Shown: positions 38,677 through 47,196 of the stretch, one piece after another
Layout of the letters: each line of letters starts with the position of its first letter
Position numbering within the stretch: position 1 is the stretch's first letter
Made by a program: the position numbers and the translations under genes
Notes under the pieces: model-generated
What the model was told of the DNA's origin: nothing
Databases searched by the model: none
The model's input: only the letters and a program-made list of their open reading frames with translations
From: Lutibacter maritimus
Lineage (GTDB): Bacteria > Bacteroidota > Bacteroidia > Flavobacteriales > Flavobacteriaceae
Assembly: GCF_900116115.1 (NCBI RefSeq)
Contig: NZ_FOZP01000001.1
Coordinates: 326,071 to 390,070, forward strand
Length of the DNA: 64,000 nt
Direction of reading: 5' to 3'

Positions 38677-39033
38677 TTATTCTTTTTCAATTAATTTTTT
38701 AGATAAAGTAAATCCAGTAAATAATCCAATACCTGCCATTAAAAATATAGATCCTGTATAAGCTACATCTTCATTTAAAATAGTGTACGCTTCAAGTATT
38801 GAACCTAAAAATATTCCAATTCCAATACCAATTAATAAAACAGCTAAGTTTAATATTAAAACTTTCCAAATTGGCACTGATGGAATTTTTTGTGCAGCTT
38901 TTGCGCTAAAAAATATACTTGCATCTGCACCCTTTTCAATTAAAGCAAGGCGTTCTTTATTTCTGGTGGAATAGTGTAAATAAAAAATTCCGAAAATAAT
39001 TACAAATAATGATATGAATACTAATTCTGGCAT
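38677..39033 (-). CDS. DUF6249 membrane protein
   Basis: 118 residues. An N-terminal membrane helix (3-20), then the conserved YSTRNKERLALIEKGADAS segment, then two more helices (about 56-78 and 90-108). DUF6249 proteins are frequent neighbours of ECF sigma genes in Bacteroidota; no function is established. Here the gene is divergent from the sigma gene and has an ECF-type promoter of its own (39071-39101), so it is probably a member of that regulon. Confidence 0.82.
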   Translation of the reverse strand: MPELVFISLFVIIFGIFYLHYSTRNKERLALIEKGADASIFFSAKAAQKIPSVPIWKVLILNLAVLLIGIGIGIFLGSILEAYTILNEDVAYTGSIFLMAGIGLFTGFTLSKKLIEKE

Positions 39034-39070
39034 AATAATAAATTTTTAAGTTTCTAATGTGTTTCATTTG

Positions 39071-39101
39071 GTATGACGACAATTGTTTTAACTCGGTTAC
39101 A
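39071..39101 (-). promoter_or_regulatory. ECF-type promoter toward the DUF6249 gene
   Basis: On the minus strand TGTAACC (39095-39101) is followed after exactly 16 bases by CGTCATAC (39071-39078). It mirrors the promoter in front of the sigma factor gene: same boxes, same spacing. Confidence 0.7.
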
Positions 39102-39133
39102 AAAAATAATTATTAATTTTTTTTGCATTAAAT

Positions 39134-39164
39134 TGTAACCACTTTTTAATTAGCATCGTCATAC
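39134..39164 (+). promoter_or_regulatory. ECF-type promoter of the sigma factor gene
   Basis: TGTAACC (39134-39140), 16 bases, CGTCATAC (39157-39164). The TGTAAC and CGTC boxes are the usual form of ECF sigma targets. The coding start is at 39172, so the leader is very short. Autoregulation is inferred. Confidence 0.72.
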
Positions 39165-39171
39165 AAACAAA

Positions 39172-39744
39172 ATGACCGGTAAACCAGACGAATATTATAT
39201 TAAAGAAACGTTGAATGGAAACGTAAATGCTTATGCTTTTTTAGTTAAAAGGTATAATTATATGGTTTTTACGTTGGCAGTCAGGATTATTAAAAACAGA
39301 GAAGATGCAGAAGAAATTGCTCAAGATGTTTTTATAAAAGGTTATAGAAATTTAGCTAATTTTAAAGGAGATTCAAAATTTTCCACATGGATTTACAAAA
39401 TTGCCTATTATGCAAGTTTAGATAAATTGAAAAGCAATAAACGCCAAGTAAATGCTGAAAATATTGATGTAATAAAGGGTGCTTATTTAGAAGATTCTCA
39501 CAATTCAGATAGTGAGTTACACGATAACGAGCGAAAAAACATTATCAATCAAGCGCTGTTAAAGTTATCGGAAGAAGATAAAGTGATAGTTACGCTGTAT
39601 TATTTTGAAGAATTACCAGTTAAAGAAATTGTAATTGTGGTAGGTTTATCTGAAGATAATGTAAAGGTAAAACTATTTAGAGCTCGAAAAAAGTTAGCAG
39701 AATTATTAAAAAATGTGATAGAAATAAATACCATAGATTTATGA
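39172..39744 (+). CDS. ECF RNA polymerase sigma factor
   Basis: 190 residues. Sigma region 2 spans about residues 14-85 (YAFLVKRYNYMVFTLAVRI...EDAEEIAQDVFIKGYRNL...FSTWIYKIAYYASLDKLK) and region 4 about 125-180 (LPVKEIVIVVGLSEDNVKVKLFRARKKL). Its own promoter carries an ECF-type motif, repeated divergently. The next gene overlaps by four bases and is probably its membrane regulator. Confidence 0.93.
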   Translation: MTGKPDEYYIKETLNGNVNAYAFLVKRYNYMVFTLAVRIIKNREDAEEIAQDVFIKGYRNLANFKGDSKFSTWIYKIAYYASLDKLKSNKRQVNAENIDVIKGAYLEDSHNSDSELHDNERKNIINQALLKLSEEDKVIVTLYYFEELPVKEIVIVVGLSEDNVKVKLFRARKKLAELLKNVIEINTIDL

Positions 39745-40151
39745 TGAAGACAGATAAAGAAATAGACGAATTTGCAAAATATATAGTAAAAGAAGCGAGT
39801 GTTGAAAAACCATCTGAAGAATTTGTAAACAAGGTAATGGATGCAATTTATTTAGAGAATACAACAGCGTTAAATACTTCTTTTAAACCATTAATTTCAA
39901 ATACATCATGGTTTGTAATTGTATTAATTTTTGCTAGTGTTATTGGTTATTTATTAAATATTGAAACAAAATTACCTGCTATGTTTAACTTTATTGATGT
40001 TTCATTTTTTAAAAATATACCATCAATAGAAATATTTTCAAAAATTCATTTTTCAAATACATTTACTTTAAGTTTTATTGTATTTTCAATATTCGTAATT
40101 TTTCAATTAATTGTAATTAAAAATTATTTTAACAAACAGCATCATTTTTAA
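39741..40151 (+). CDS. Putative membrane anti-sigma factor-like protein
   Basis: 136 residues. A soluble acidic N-terminus (KTDKEIDEFAKYIVKEASVEKPSEEFVNKVMDAI), then two membrane helices (about 53-70 and 106-126). The start ATG overlaps the stop of the sigma gene, indicating coupled translation. Position and layout suggest control of the sigma factor, but no zinc-finger anti-sigma motif is present. Function is inferred from context only. Confidence 0.65.
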   Translation: MMKTDKEIDEFAKYIVKEASVEKPSEEFVNKVMDAIYLENTTALNTSFKPLISNTSWFVIVLIFASVIGYLLNIETKLPAMFNFIDVSFFKNIPSIEIFSKIHFSNTFTLSFIVFSIFVIFQLIVIKNYFNKQHHF

Positions 40152-40186
40152 ATTTTTTTAAAAATTTTAATTGTTAATTTTGCGCA

Positions 40187-41032
40187 ATGATATTTAAAAA
40201 AATTAATCGCATTATTTGTATATCGTTAGCTGTTGCTTTTGTTAATTTGGTAAATTGTCAAGAAACTGAAAAAGTAGAAGTTAAAGAAAATACTTGGAAT
40301 CTTTTTAAAAAAGATGGTACTTTAATATTACAAAGTGTTAAGCATGCTTACACACAACCACTTAAATGGGAAAAGGATGATTGGTTAACGGCAGGAGGAA
40401 TTGTTGCAGGAACTGCATTTATGTATATTTATGATGAGCAAACTAGTGAGTATTTTGTAAATCAAAATAAAAATGCCCCACAAATGTTAAAAGAAATTGG
40501 TTGGTATTATGGTAGTCCTCAAAACTTTTTTATGATTTCTGCAGGGATATATGGATACGGATTATTTGCTAAAAATGAAGCGTTTAGGCACACAGGTGTT
40601 TTAATTATTTCTTCAGCTGTGGCAACTGGGTTAATACAAACGATAAGTAAAAATGCTTTTGGTAGAGCTAGACCATCACAAGATGTTGGAAGTAGAAAAT
40701 TCAAATTTATGAGTAAAGAATCTGGCTATCATTCCTTTCCTTCGGGTCATTCAATTTTATCTTTTACAGCATCACATGCAATTGCAAAACAATTTAAAAA
40801 TATATGGGTAAAAGGGGGGATTTATACTGTTGGGTTAATTGCACCAGTTTCAAGATTATGGGCAGGAGCTCATTGGTTAACGGATGTAACCTTAGGAATG
40901 GTATTAGGGGTTGTAATTGTTGATGGGATTGATAATTTTTTGCAACAAAAGCAAAATAGTAGTAAAGAAAAACTTATAAATTGGAATGTAAATATTGGTG
41001 TTGGCAATATAGGTTTAATAGGTACTTTTTAA
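40187..41032 (+). CDS. PAP2 family phosphatase
   Basis: 281 residues with an N-terminal hydrophobic signal. The three catalytic motifs of type 2 phosphatidic acid phosphatases are present: KNAFGRARPSQ (K-x6-RP), PSGHS and SRLWAGAHWLTDV (SR-x5-H-x3-D). Likely acts at the membrane on lipid or undecaprenyl phosphates. Meets the convergent DUF2752 gene one base after its stop. Confidence 0.9.
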   Translation: MIFKKINRIICISLAVAFVNLVNCQETEKVEVKENTWNLFKKDGTLILQSVKHAYTQPLKWEKDDWLTAGGIVAGTAFMYIYDEQTSEYFVNQNKNAPQMLKEIGWYYGSPQNFFMISAGIYGYGLFAKNEAFRHTGVLIISSAVATGLIQTISKNAFGRARPSQDVGSRKFKFMSKESGYHSFPSGHSILSFTASHAIAKQFKNIWVKGGIYTVGLIAPVSRLWAGAHWLTDVTLGMVLGVVIVDGIDNFLQQKQNSSKEKLINWNVNIGVGNIGLIGTF

Positions 41033-41033
41033 T

Positions 41034-41453
41034 TTAGTGTGGCGCTAATAAATGAAAAGGGGCAAAGGGTAAATTGCGCAACACCCAAAATAGTAGTACA
41101 ATAATTAAAATTATTAAAGGTGTTTTGGGGTGGTAAATGTAATTGTAAATTCTTTTTTTTAAAACTGCATTAATTGCAATAATTAAAAAATGATAAACAA
41201 TAATACAAAGGCCTAAAATATACAATACATTTTGTTTAACAACTCCAATAAAATTTAAATTCAATAAATAATGTGTTGCGCGCTGACTTCCACAACCAGG
41301 ACAATAAATACCAGTAGTAACGTACAAGGGACATTTTGGTAAAAAATTTACATTGGTTGGGTTTATGGTAGAATAGATAAAAAGTAATCCCATTCCAAAA
41401 AATAGCATTACAAAATACTTGAATTTATTTTTTTTTAATTTATTAAAAATCAC
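41034..41453 (-). CDS. DUF2752 membrane protein
   Basis: 139 residues with three membrane spans (about 12-30, 76-94 and 110-126). The family motif CPLYVTTGIYCPGCGSQRATHYL, with CPGCG, lies at 42-64. Function unknown. It overlaps the start region of the upstream CD225-type gene by 11 bases; the two are regular partners in this phylum. Confidence 0.85.
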   Translation of the reverse strand: MIFNKLKKNKFKYFVMLFFGMGLLFIYSTINPTNVNFLPKCPLYVTTGIYCPGCGSQRATHYLLNLNFIGVVKQNVLYILGLCIIVYHFLIIAINAVLKKRIYNYIYHPKTPLIILIIVLLFWVLRNLPFAPFHLLAPH

Positions 41454-41715
41454 CAGATTCTAATATTGTGAAGCCACCTATAGCTACTATAAAAATAACA
41501 GTTGAAATAGCTACAATTAAACCAGAAACAATTGCTGCAATCATCCAATTTTTTGCGTTTTTAGAGGCTTTAGCAGCGCCTTCGTAATTTCCTTCAGCAA
41601 ATTTAGAATTTACTTGTGCAGCATAAATAATACTAATAATACCAAATGGTTGACAGCAAAAAATAGTAGCTAAAATTGCTTCAATTAAGTAATTTTTGGG
41701 TTGAAATTGTTCCAT
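41443..41715 (-). CDS. CD225/dispanin family membrane protein
   Basis: 90 residues. Two membrane segments (about 10-30 and 52-78). The family pattern LIEAILATIFCCQPFGIISIIYAAQVNSKFAEGNYEGA matches bacterial relatives of IFITM proteins. The cysteine pair FCCQPFG is conserved in the family. Function in bacteria is unknown. Translationally coupled to the DUF2752 gene. Confidence 0.85.
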   Translation of the reverse strand: MEQFQPKNYLIEAILATIFCCQPFGIISIIYAAQVNSKFAEGNYEGAAKASKNAKNWMIAAIVSGLIVAISTVIFIVAIGGFTILESGDF

Positions 41716-41765
41716 ATAAATAAATAATGCAAAATAATTATATTATAAATCTAAGATACAATTAT

Positions 41766-42398
41766 TTAAAGCATATTTTTTATATTTTTAAAAATAAAAT
41801 GTATTTCACCCGCAATTTGTTGGTTGATTTCTAAGTATTTTTCTGACTGATATAATATGTTGTCAAATGTTTTTGGATCATTAAAAGGTAAGTGAAAACG
41901 TTCTATAGCATCTGTAATAAAAGGACAATTTTCCGCTGCATTTGAACAAGTTGTAATAGCAATAAAAGGTTTTTTATTGTACTCATCATCATATAATTTA
42001 GAAAAACCTACAATTGGGTTTATACCATTTTTGTAATTAATAGCATACACCGGATTTTGATGAGAGAACTCAATAATTTGAAATGTAAATCCAACTTCTT
42101 GTAATGTTTTTACAGTATTTCTATAAAAAGCCGTTGCTGCAGTGCCTCCAGAAAAACTATTAATATCAGAAAACTTATAATAATTGTTAGCATAACTACT
42201 CCAAACCTGTGCTAATTGACTTCTTCGGCTGTTATGTGTACAAATATAATTTATGTTCACTTTTTTGTTTGCCGTTAATTGTTTAGCAATATAAATAGCA
42301 ATTGATTTTAATAGTTGCTTCCTATTTTCATCAATTGTTAAGTTTTCTAAAGCACTTTTAAAAAAATGTTCGGTATTTATAGATTCAGTTCGCAGCAT
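41766..42398 (-). CDS. Low-molecular-weight phosphatase / arsenate reductase-like protein
   Basis: 210 residues from the ATG at 42398; the longer in-frame version adds a dubious basic leader. The P-loop is ICTHNSRRSQLAQ, with the Cys-x5-Arg type arrangement near residue 50, as in LMW tyrosine phosphatases and ArsC. Additional conserved Cys residues (TTCSNAAENCPF near 150) resemble the resolving cysteines of thioredoxin-linked arsenate reductases. No ars regulator or ArsB is nearby, so the substrate is open. Confidence 0.8.
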   Translation of the reverse strand: MLRTESINTEHFFKSALENLTIDENRKQLLKSIAIYIAKQLTANKKVNINYICTHNSRRSQLAQVWSSYANNYYKFSDINSFSGGTAATAFYRNTVKTLQEVGFTFQIIEFSHQNPVYAINYKNGINPIVGFSKLYDDEYNKKPFIAITTCSNAAENCPFITDAIERFHLPFNDPKTFDNILYQSEKYLEINQQIAGEIHFIFKNIKNML

Positions 42399-42500
42399 CT
42401 TTATATTTTTGCGTAAAAATAATTTTAATAGAAATAACGCATATTTCGTCAAAATTACTAAAAAGTTAAGAAATTTGTTTTCAATTAAAAATAATTAAAA

Positions 42501-43067
42501 ATGCAAAGAGAATTTAAAATAGGTGATACAGTTGCAGTTTTAGATGATGTAATTAAAGGTAAAGTAGTAGGTATTGCTCATGGAAAAATTAGTGTAGAAA
42601 GCACCGAAGGTTTTGCTTTTGAGTTTTTTCCGAACGAATTAGTGGTTGTTAAAGAAAATCAGGCAGATTTATCTAAATATTCCGATATTTTTAATGAAGG
42701 CTTAACAGAAAAATTAAACTACCAAGAGAAAAAGAAAAATACTCCGAAATTTAAGAGTACTATGAAGCCCGAAGATTTACCGCCTATGGAAGTAGATTTG
42801 CACATTCATCAACTTACAAAATCTACCGTAGGTATGGATAATTATGATATGTTGAATCTACAAATTGAAACGGCAAAACACAAAATAGAATTTGCCATAA
42901 AAAACAGATTACCAAAAATTGTTTTTATTCACGGCGTTGGTGAAGGTGTGTTAAAAAGTGAATTAGAATTTTTATTTAAACAATACAATATTACTTCATA
43001 CGCAGCTTCTTATAAAAAATATGGTTTAGGCGCAACAGAAGTATATATTTATCAAAACCCGAAGTAA
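42501..43067 (+). CDS. Smr-domain protein
   Basis: 188 residues. An N-terminal SH3-like/KOW-like part (FKIGDTVAVLDDVIKGKVVGI) precedes a linker and a C-terminal Smr domain (MEVDLHIHQL...IVFIHGVGEGVLKSEL...ATEVYIY). Smr domains are nucleases related to the MutS2 tail. This DUF2027-plus-Smr layout without the MutS part is common in Bacteroidota. The role in DNA or RNA turnover is not known. Ends one base before a convergent lipoprotein gene. Confidence 0.85.
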   Translation: MQREFKIGDTVAVLDDVIKGKVVGIAHGKISVESTEGFAFEFFPNELVVVKENQADLSKYSDIFNEGLTEKLNYQEKKKNTPKFKSTMKPEDLPPMEVDLHIHQLTKSTVGMDNYDMLNLQIETAKHKIEFAIKNRLPKIVFIHGVGEGVLKSELEFLFKQYNITSYAASYKKYGLGATEVYIYQNPK

Positions 43068-43568
43068 TTATATTTTAACTGTAACTGTACCAAACGGAAA
43101 AGTTTCAAAAAATACTCTTTCAGTACCATCAAAAAATAATAATTGGTTTAAAGAAATTTCATGCTTGTAACCAGTAATTGTTGTACCAGATAAAACTTCG
43201 GTTGTTTTAATGGTAACAGTTCCGCTAGTAGCAATTAATTCTTTAGATACTTTTGGTTCTAATGGAGGAATATTTTGACAAAAATAATCTGTACCAATTG
43301 CAGAGGCTACAATTCTGTAGGTAGCTTTAATAGAGGTTGCGGCAGCAGTGCTTCCAAGAGTGATAGTTTTTTCGCCAACAGTAGTTCCTAAGTGAGTTTT
43401 TACTAAAGAAAGTGCTAATAACTCAGTTTTACTACTATTAGTAACGTATAAAACATATTCGCCACAACTAGTAACTGTGTCTGTAAAATTAAATGAAGGA
43501 ACATCAAAATCACCATCGCTACAAGAACTTAGTGAAAAAATTAATAAAAGAGTCAGTATTTTTTTCAT
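43068..43568 (-). CDS. Hypothetical lipoprotein
   Basis: 166 residues. The lipoprotein signal is MKKILTLLLIFSLSSC. The mature part is beta-rich with a Cys near residue 35 and another in YFCQNIPPLEP, which may form a disulfide. No catalytic motif or named family recognised; similar proteins occur across Flavobacteriia. Probably exposed on the outer or inner membrane. Confidence 0.72.
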   Translation of the reverse strand: MKKILTLLLIFSLSSCSDGDFDVPSFNFTDTVTSCGEYVLYVTNSSKTELLALSLVKTHLGTTVGEKTITLGSTAAATSIKATYRIVASAIGTDYFCQNIPPLEPKVSKELIATSGTVTIKTTEVLSGTTITGYKHEISLNQLLFFDGTERVFFETFPFGTVTVKI

Positions 43569-43618
43569 TTTAAAATTTTATGAAGCAAAAATAAATGTTT
43601 TCAACTATTAAGCACTAA

Positions 43619-43646
43619 TTGAAACCATTTATTTTAGTTATTTTTG
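43619..43646 (+). promoter_or_regulatory. Promoter of the cysteine desulfurase gene
   Basis: TTG at 43619-43621, 17 bases, then TATTTTTG at 43639-43646. The GTG start is at 43651, only 4 bases after the -7 box, so transcription probably begins at or within a few bases of the start codon. Confidence 0.55.
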
Positions 43647-43650
43647 CTAA

Positions 43651-44787
43651 GTGAAACAAGTATATTTAGATAACGCAGCAACAACGCCACTATTGCCTGA
43701 AGTAATTACTACAATTACTGAGGCTATGCAGAATATTTATGGCAACCCTTCTTCTATTCATCAAATTGGTAGAAAAGCAAAATCTTTAGTTGAAACAGCT
43801 AGAAAAAACATAGCTAAACATTTTAATGTATCGGCATCAGAAATTGTATTTACTGCAGGTGGAAGTGAAGCAGATAATTTAATTTTAAGAAATGCAGTCA
43901 TCAATTTAGGAGTAACTACCATTATTTCTTCAAAAATTGAACACCACGCCGTTTTACATACTATTGACAATTTAATTAAAGAGTTTGGTATTACTGTAAA
44001 ATGGGTTGATTTAACCAATAATGGTGAAATAAATGAAACGCATTTGGAAGCATTGTTACAGCAAGATGATTCTAAAAAATTGGTGAGTTTAATGTATATA
44101 AACAACGAAATTGGTAATATTTTAAATATTGAAAAAGTAGGAAGTTTATGTACCAAATATAAAGCGCTTTTTCATTCTGATGCTGTTCAGGCAGTTGGTC
44201 ATTTTAAATTTGATATTCAAAAAACACCAATCGATTTCTTTGTTGCAAGCGCACATAAATTTCACGGACCAAAAGGGGTGGGTTTTGCTTATATAAAAAA
44301 AGGAATTGGCATTTACCCAATAGTACACGGTGGTGAGCAAGAAAGAGGCGCAAGAGCTGGAACAGAAAATGTGCACAGCATTTTAGGAATGGATAAAGCC
44401 TTGCATATTGCCTATGCAAATTTAAACCAAGAAGCTGCTGAAATTCAAACTTTAAAAAATTATTTTATTCAACAGTTAAAAGATAATTTTGAAGGTATAA
44501 AATTTAATGGAACATCAGATAATGAGCAACTTAGTAGTTATATTATTTTAAATGTTCAGTTTCCAAAAGAATATGGAATGTTACTTTTTAATTTAGATTT
44601 AAAAGGGATTGCAGTTTCAGGAGGAAGTGCTTGTCAGAGTGGAAGCAGTAAAGGTTCACACGTTTTAAATACAATTTTATCAGAAAAAGAAGCAAAAAAT
44701 ACATCCATTCGCTTTTCTTTTAGTAAGTTAAATACTACTGAAGAAATTGATTTTGTAATAGATAATTTAAAAACACTGATTCGCTAA
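43651..44787 (+). CDS. Cysteine desulfurase (NifS/IscS family)
   Basis: 378 residues. PLP-dependent; releases sulfur from cysteine for Fe-S clusters or tRNA thiolation. Seen: VYLDNAATTPL at the start, HHAVL, SAHKFHGPKGVG with the PLP Lys, and SGGSACQSGSSKGS with the catalytic Cys (about residue 329). The start codon is GTG; it is fixed by the conserved VYLDNAATT at residues 4-12. No iscU or suf genes are adjacent. Confidence 0.92.
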   Translation: MKQVYLDNAATTPLLPEVITTITEAMQNIYGNPSSIHQIGRKAKSLVETARKNIAKHFNVSASEIVFTAGGSEADNLILRNAVINLGVTTIISSKIEHHAVLHTIDNLIKEFGITVKWVDLTNNGEINETHLEALLQQDDSKKLVSLMYINNEIGNILNIEKVGSLCTKYKALFHSDAVQAVGHFKFDIQKTPIDFFVASAHKFHGPKGVGFAYIKKGIGIYPIVHGGEQERGARAGTENVHSILGMDKALHIAYANLNQEAAEIQTLKNYFIQQLKDNFEGIKFNGTSDNEQLSSYIILNVQFPKEYGMLLFNLDLKGIAVSGGSACQSGSSKGSHVLNTILSEKEAKNTSIRFSFSKLNTTEEIDFVIDNLKTLIR

Positions 44788-44846
44788 CACGTAATTATCC
44801 ATTAAAGTTTGTTAAAATAAATTACGGAAAACGTAGAAACAACTGT

Positions 44847-45848
44847 TTAAATAACATTTACTTCTATTTCTAATTCAATAGCAAAATTTTGTAAAATGGT
44901 TTGCTGTATATGTTGGGCAAGTTCATGAATTTCTTTGCCAGTAGCGTTTCCATAGTTTACCAAAACCAAAGCCTGATTTTTGTGTATACCAGCATCTCCA
45001 AAACGTTTTCCTTTAAAACCACTTTGTTCAATCAACCATCCAGCAGGAATTTTTATCTCATTTTCTGAAACTATATAATGTGGCATTTCAGGATACTTTT
45101 CTTGAAGTTTTTTAAAAGATTCCGTATCAATTACTGGGTTTTTAAAAAAACTACCGCTATTTCCTATTTCTTTTGGGTCAGGTAATTTACTTTGTCTAAT
45201 AGCAATTACGGCATCAGATATATCTTTAAGTGTTGGATGTTGGTTGTTTTCTAAAGCAGATTTAATAGCGCCGTATGAAATATTTAACTGATGATTTTGT
45301 TTGGTAAGCTTAAAAGTAACTTTAGTAATAATATATTTTCCTTTCAAGTTATTTTTAAATACAGAATTTCTATACCCAAAATTACAATCGCTATTATTAA
45401 ATATATGGGTTTTTCCGGTAGCTATTTCTAAAGCCTCTAATTGGTAAAAAGTATCTTTAATTTCAACACCATACGCACCAATATTTTGTATAGGACAACT
45501 ACCAACATACCCTGGAATTAACGATAAATTCTCTAAACCTCCATAGTTTTTTGAAATGCACCACAAAACAAATTCGTGCCAATTTTCACCAGCTTCTGCA
45601 GTAACCAACACGTAATTTTCATCTATATCACTTGTAGTAATTCCTTTTAAATTTAAGTGTACAACAAGTTTTTCAATATTTTTAGTTAATAGCATATTGC
45701 TACCGCCACTTAACAAAAAAAGCTCTTTTTTTAACGATAAAATGCTTTTTACATCATTGAAAGAATTCGCAGTTACAAATTGCTTTGCAATGGCATCAAT
45801 TCCAAAAGTATTGTACGGTTTTAAAGATATATTTTCTAAAATAGTCAA
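44847..45848 (-). CDS. murB: UDP-N-acetylmuramate dehydrogenase
   Basis: 333 residues. The FAD enzyme that makes UDP-MurNAc for peptidoglycan. Seen: LLSGGSNMLLT and GYVGSCPIQNIGAYGVEI in the FAD-binding part, YRNSVFK with the substrate Tyr-Arg, and GNSGSFFKNPVI with the catalytic Ser. Starts four bases downstream of the aminotransferase gene on the same strand. Confidence 0.94.
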   Translation of the reverse strand: MTILENISLKPYNTFGIDAIAKQFVTANSFNDVKSILSLKKELFLLSGGSNMLLTKNIEKLVVHLNLKGITTSDIDENYVLVTAEAGENWHEFVLWCISKNYGGLENLSLIPGYVGSCPIQNIGAYGVEIKDTFYQLEALEIATGKTHIFNNSDCNFGYRNSVFKNNLKGKYIITKVTFKLTKQNHQLNISYGAIKSALENNQHPTLKDISDAVIAIRQSKLPDPKEIGNSGSFFKNPVIDTESFKKLQEKYPEMPHYIVSENEIKIPAGWLIEQSGFKGKRFGDAGIHKNQALVLVNYGNATGKEIHELAQHIQQTILQNFAIELEIEVNVI

Positions 45849-45852
45849 TGCG

Positions 45853-47043
45853 CTAAGCGTTATATTTAATTAATGCAGCTTTTAAAATTTCAACCGATCT
45901 TATAAGGTCTTCTTTTTTTAACACATAGGCAATTCTAACCTGTTTTGTGCCAATTCCTTTGGTAGAATAAAATCCTGCGGCAGGAGCAACCATAACAGTT
46001 TGGTTGTTTAAATTAAAATCTTCTAAAAGCCATTGTGCAAATTTATCAGCATTATCAACAGGTAATTCAACAACACAATAAAATGCTCCTCTCGGATTTG
46101 CCACTTTTACACCTTCAATTTTAGAAAGCTCTTCAATAAGAATATCTCTTCTTTTTTTATACTCAACGGTTACTTCATTAAAATATGATTGTGGTGTTTC
46201 TAATGCCGCTTCACTTGCAATTTGTGCAAATGTTGGTGGACTTAAACGTGCTTGCGCAAATTTTAAAGCAGTACTTATTACTTCTTTATTTTTTGAAACG
46301 ATACAACCAATTCTTGCGCCGCACATACTATATCTTTTTGACACAGAGTCTATTATTATAGCATGGTTATCAAGCCCAAAATTATTTAATACCGATTGAT
46401 GTTGAACATTGTCGTACACAAACTCTCTATATACTTCATCAGCAATTAAAAATAAATCGTGTTTTTTAACAATTTCAGCCAGTTTTTCAATTTCTTCTCT
46501 AGAATATAAATAACCCGTTGGATTGTTTGGATTACAGATTAAAATTGCCTTAGTTTTTGGTGTAATCAATTTTTCAAACTCACTAATAGGAGGCAATGCA
46601 AAATTATTTTCAATTTTAGAAATTACGGGTACAATTGAAACACTTGAAGCGGTTGAAAAACCATTATAATTTGCATAAAATGGTTCAGGTATAATAATTT
46701 CATCTCCCGGATCTGTAATACTTCCTATAGCAAAAAGCAACGCTTCAGAACCTCCAGTTGTTACAATAATATCTGTTGCTGATACATGTATGTTATATTT
46801 TTCGTAATAATTGGCAATTTTTTGGCGATAGGTTTCTGAACCTTCAGATCTGCTATATTCCAACACTTTTATAGTATTGTTTTTAATAGCATTTAAAGCA
46901 ACTTCAGGAGTTTTAATATCAGGTTGTCCAATATTTAAATGAAAAACTTCAATTCCTTTCTTTTTTGCGTTTTCTGCATAAGGCACCAATTTTCTAATTG
47001 GTGATTCAGGCATATTTTTTCCTTTAAGAGATATTGTAGGCAT
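45853..47043 (-). CDS. Class I/II pyridoxal-phosphate aminotransferase
   Basis: 396 residues of the AspC/AlaA-like fold. Seen: HLNIGQPDIKTP, the NPNNPTGYLYS segment, DEVYREFVYD and SVSKRYSMCGARIG with the PLP Lys. The amino-acid substrate is not determinable; aspartate or aromatic transaminases both fit. In a two-gene unit with murB. Confidence 0.9.
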   Translation of the reverse strand: MPTISLKGKNMPESPIRKLVPYAENAKKKGIEVFHLNIGQPDIKTPEVALNAIKNNTIKVLEYSRSEGSETYRQKIANYYEKYNIHVSATDIIVTTGGSEALLFAIGSITDPGDEIIIPEPFYANYNGFSTASSVSIVPVISKIENNFALPPISEFEKLITPKTKAILICNPNNPTGYLYSREEIEKLAEIVKKHDLFLIADEVYREFVYDNVQHQSVLNNFGLDNHAIIIDSVSKRYSMCGARIGCIVSKNKEVISTALKFAQARLSPPTFAQIASEAALETPQSYFNEVTVEYKKRRDILIEELSKIEGVKVANPRGAFYCVVELPVDNADKFAQWLLEDFNLNNQTVMVAPAAGFYSTKGIGTKQVRIAYVLKKEDLIRSVEILKAALIKYNA

Positions 47044-47196
47044 TATTCAATTTTTATTAAAAATGATGTAACAAAATTGCGAAATTAAATTTAAAAAGTG
47101 TAACTTTTTATCGATTTTTTAAAGGTTAAATTTTTCACAAAAGTTGTGCTGTAGACGTATGATTTTGTAAATTAACAATAATTAAATTTATATAAA

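Noticed and set aside
44788-44846. CGTAATT/AATTACG inverted repeat between convergent genes as a regulatory site
   Set aside because: Only seven bases, far apart, and located between two gene ends where no promoter is needed.
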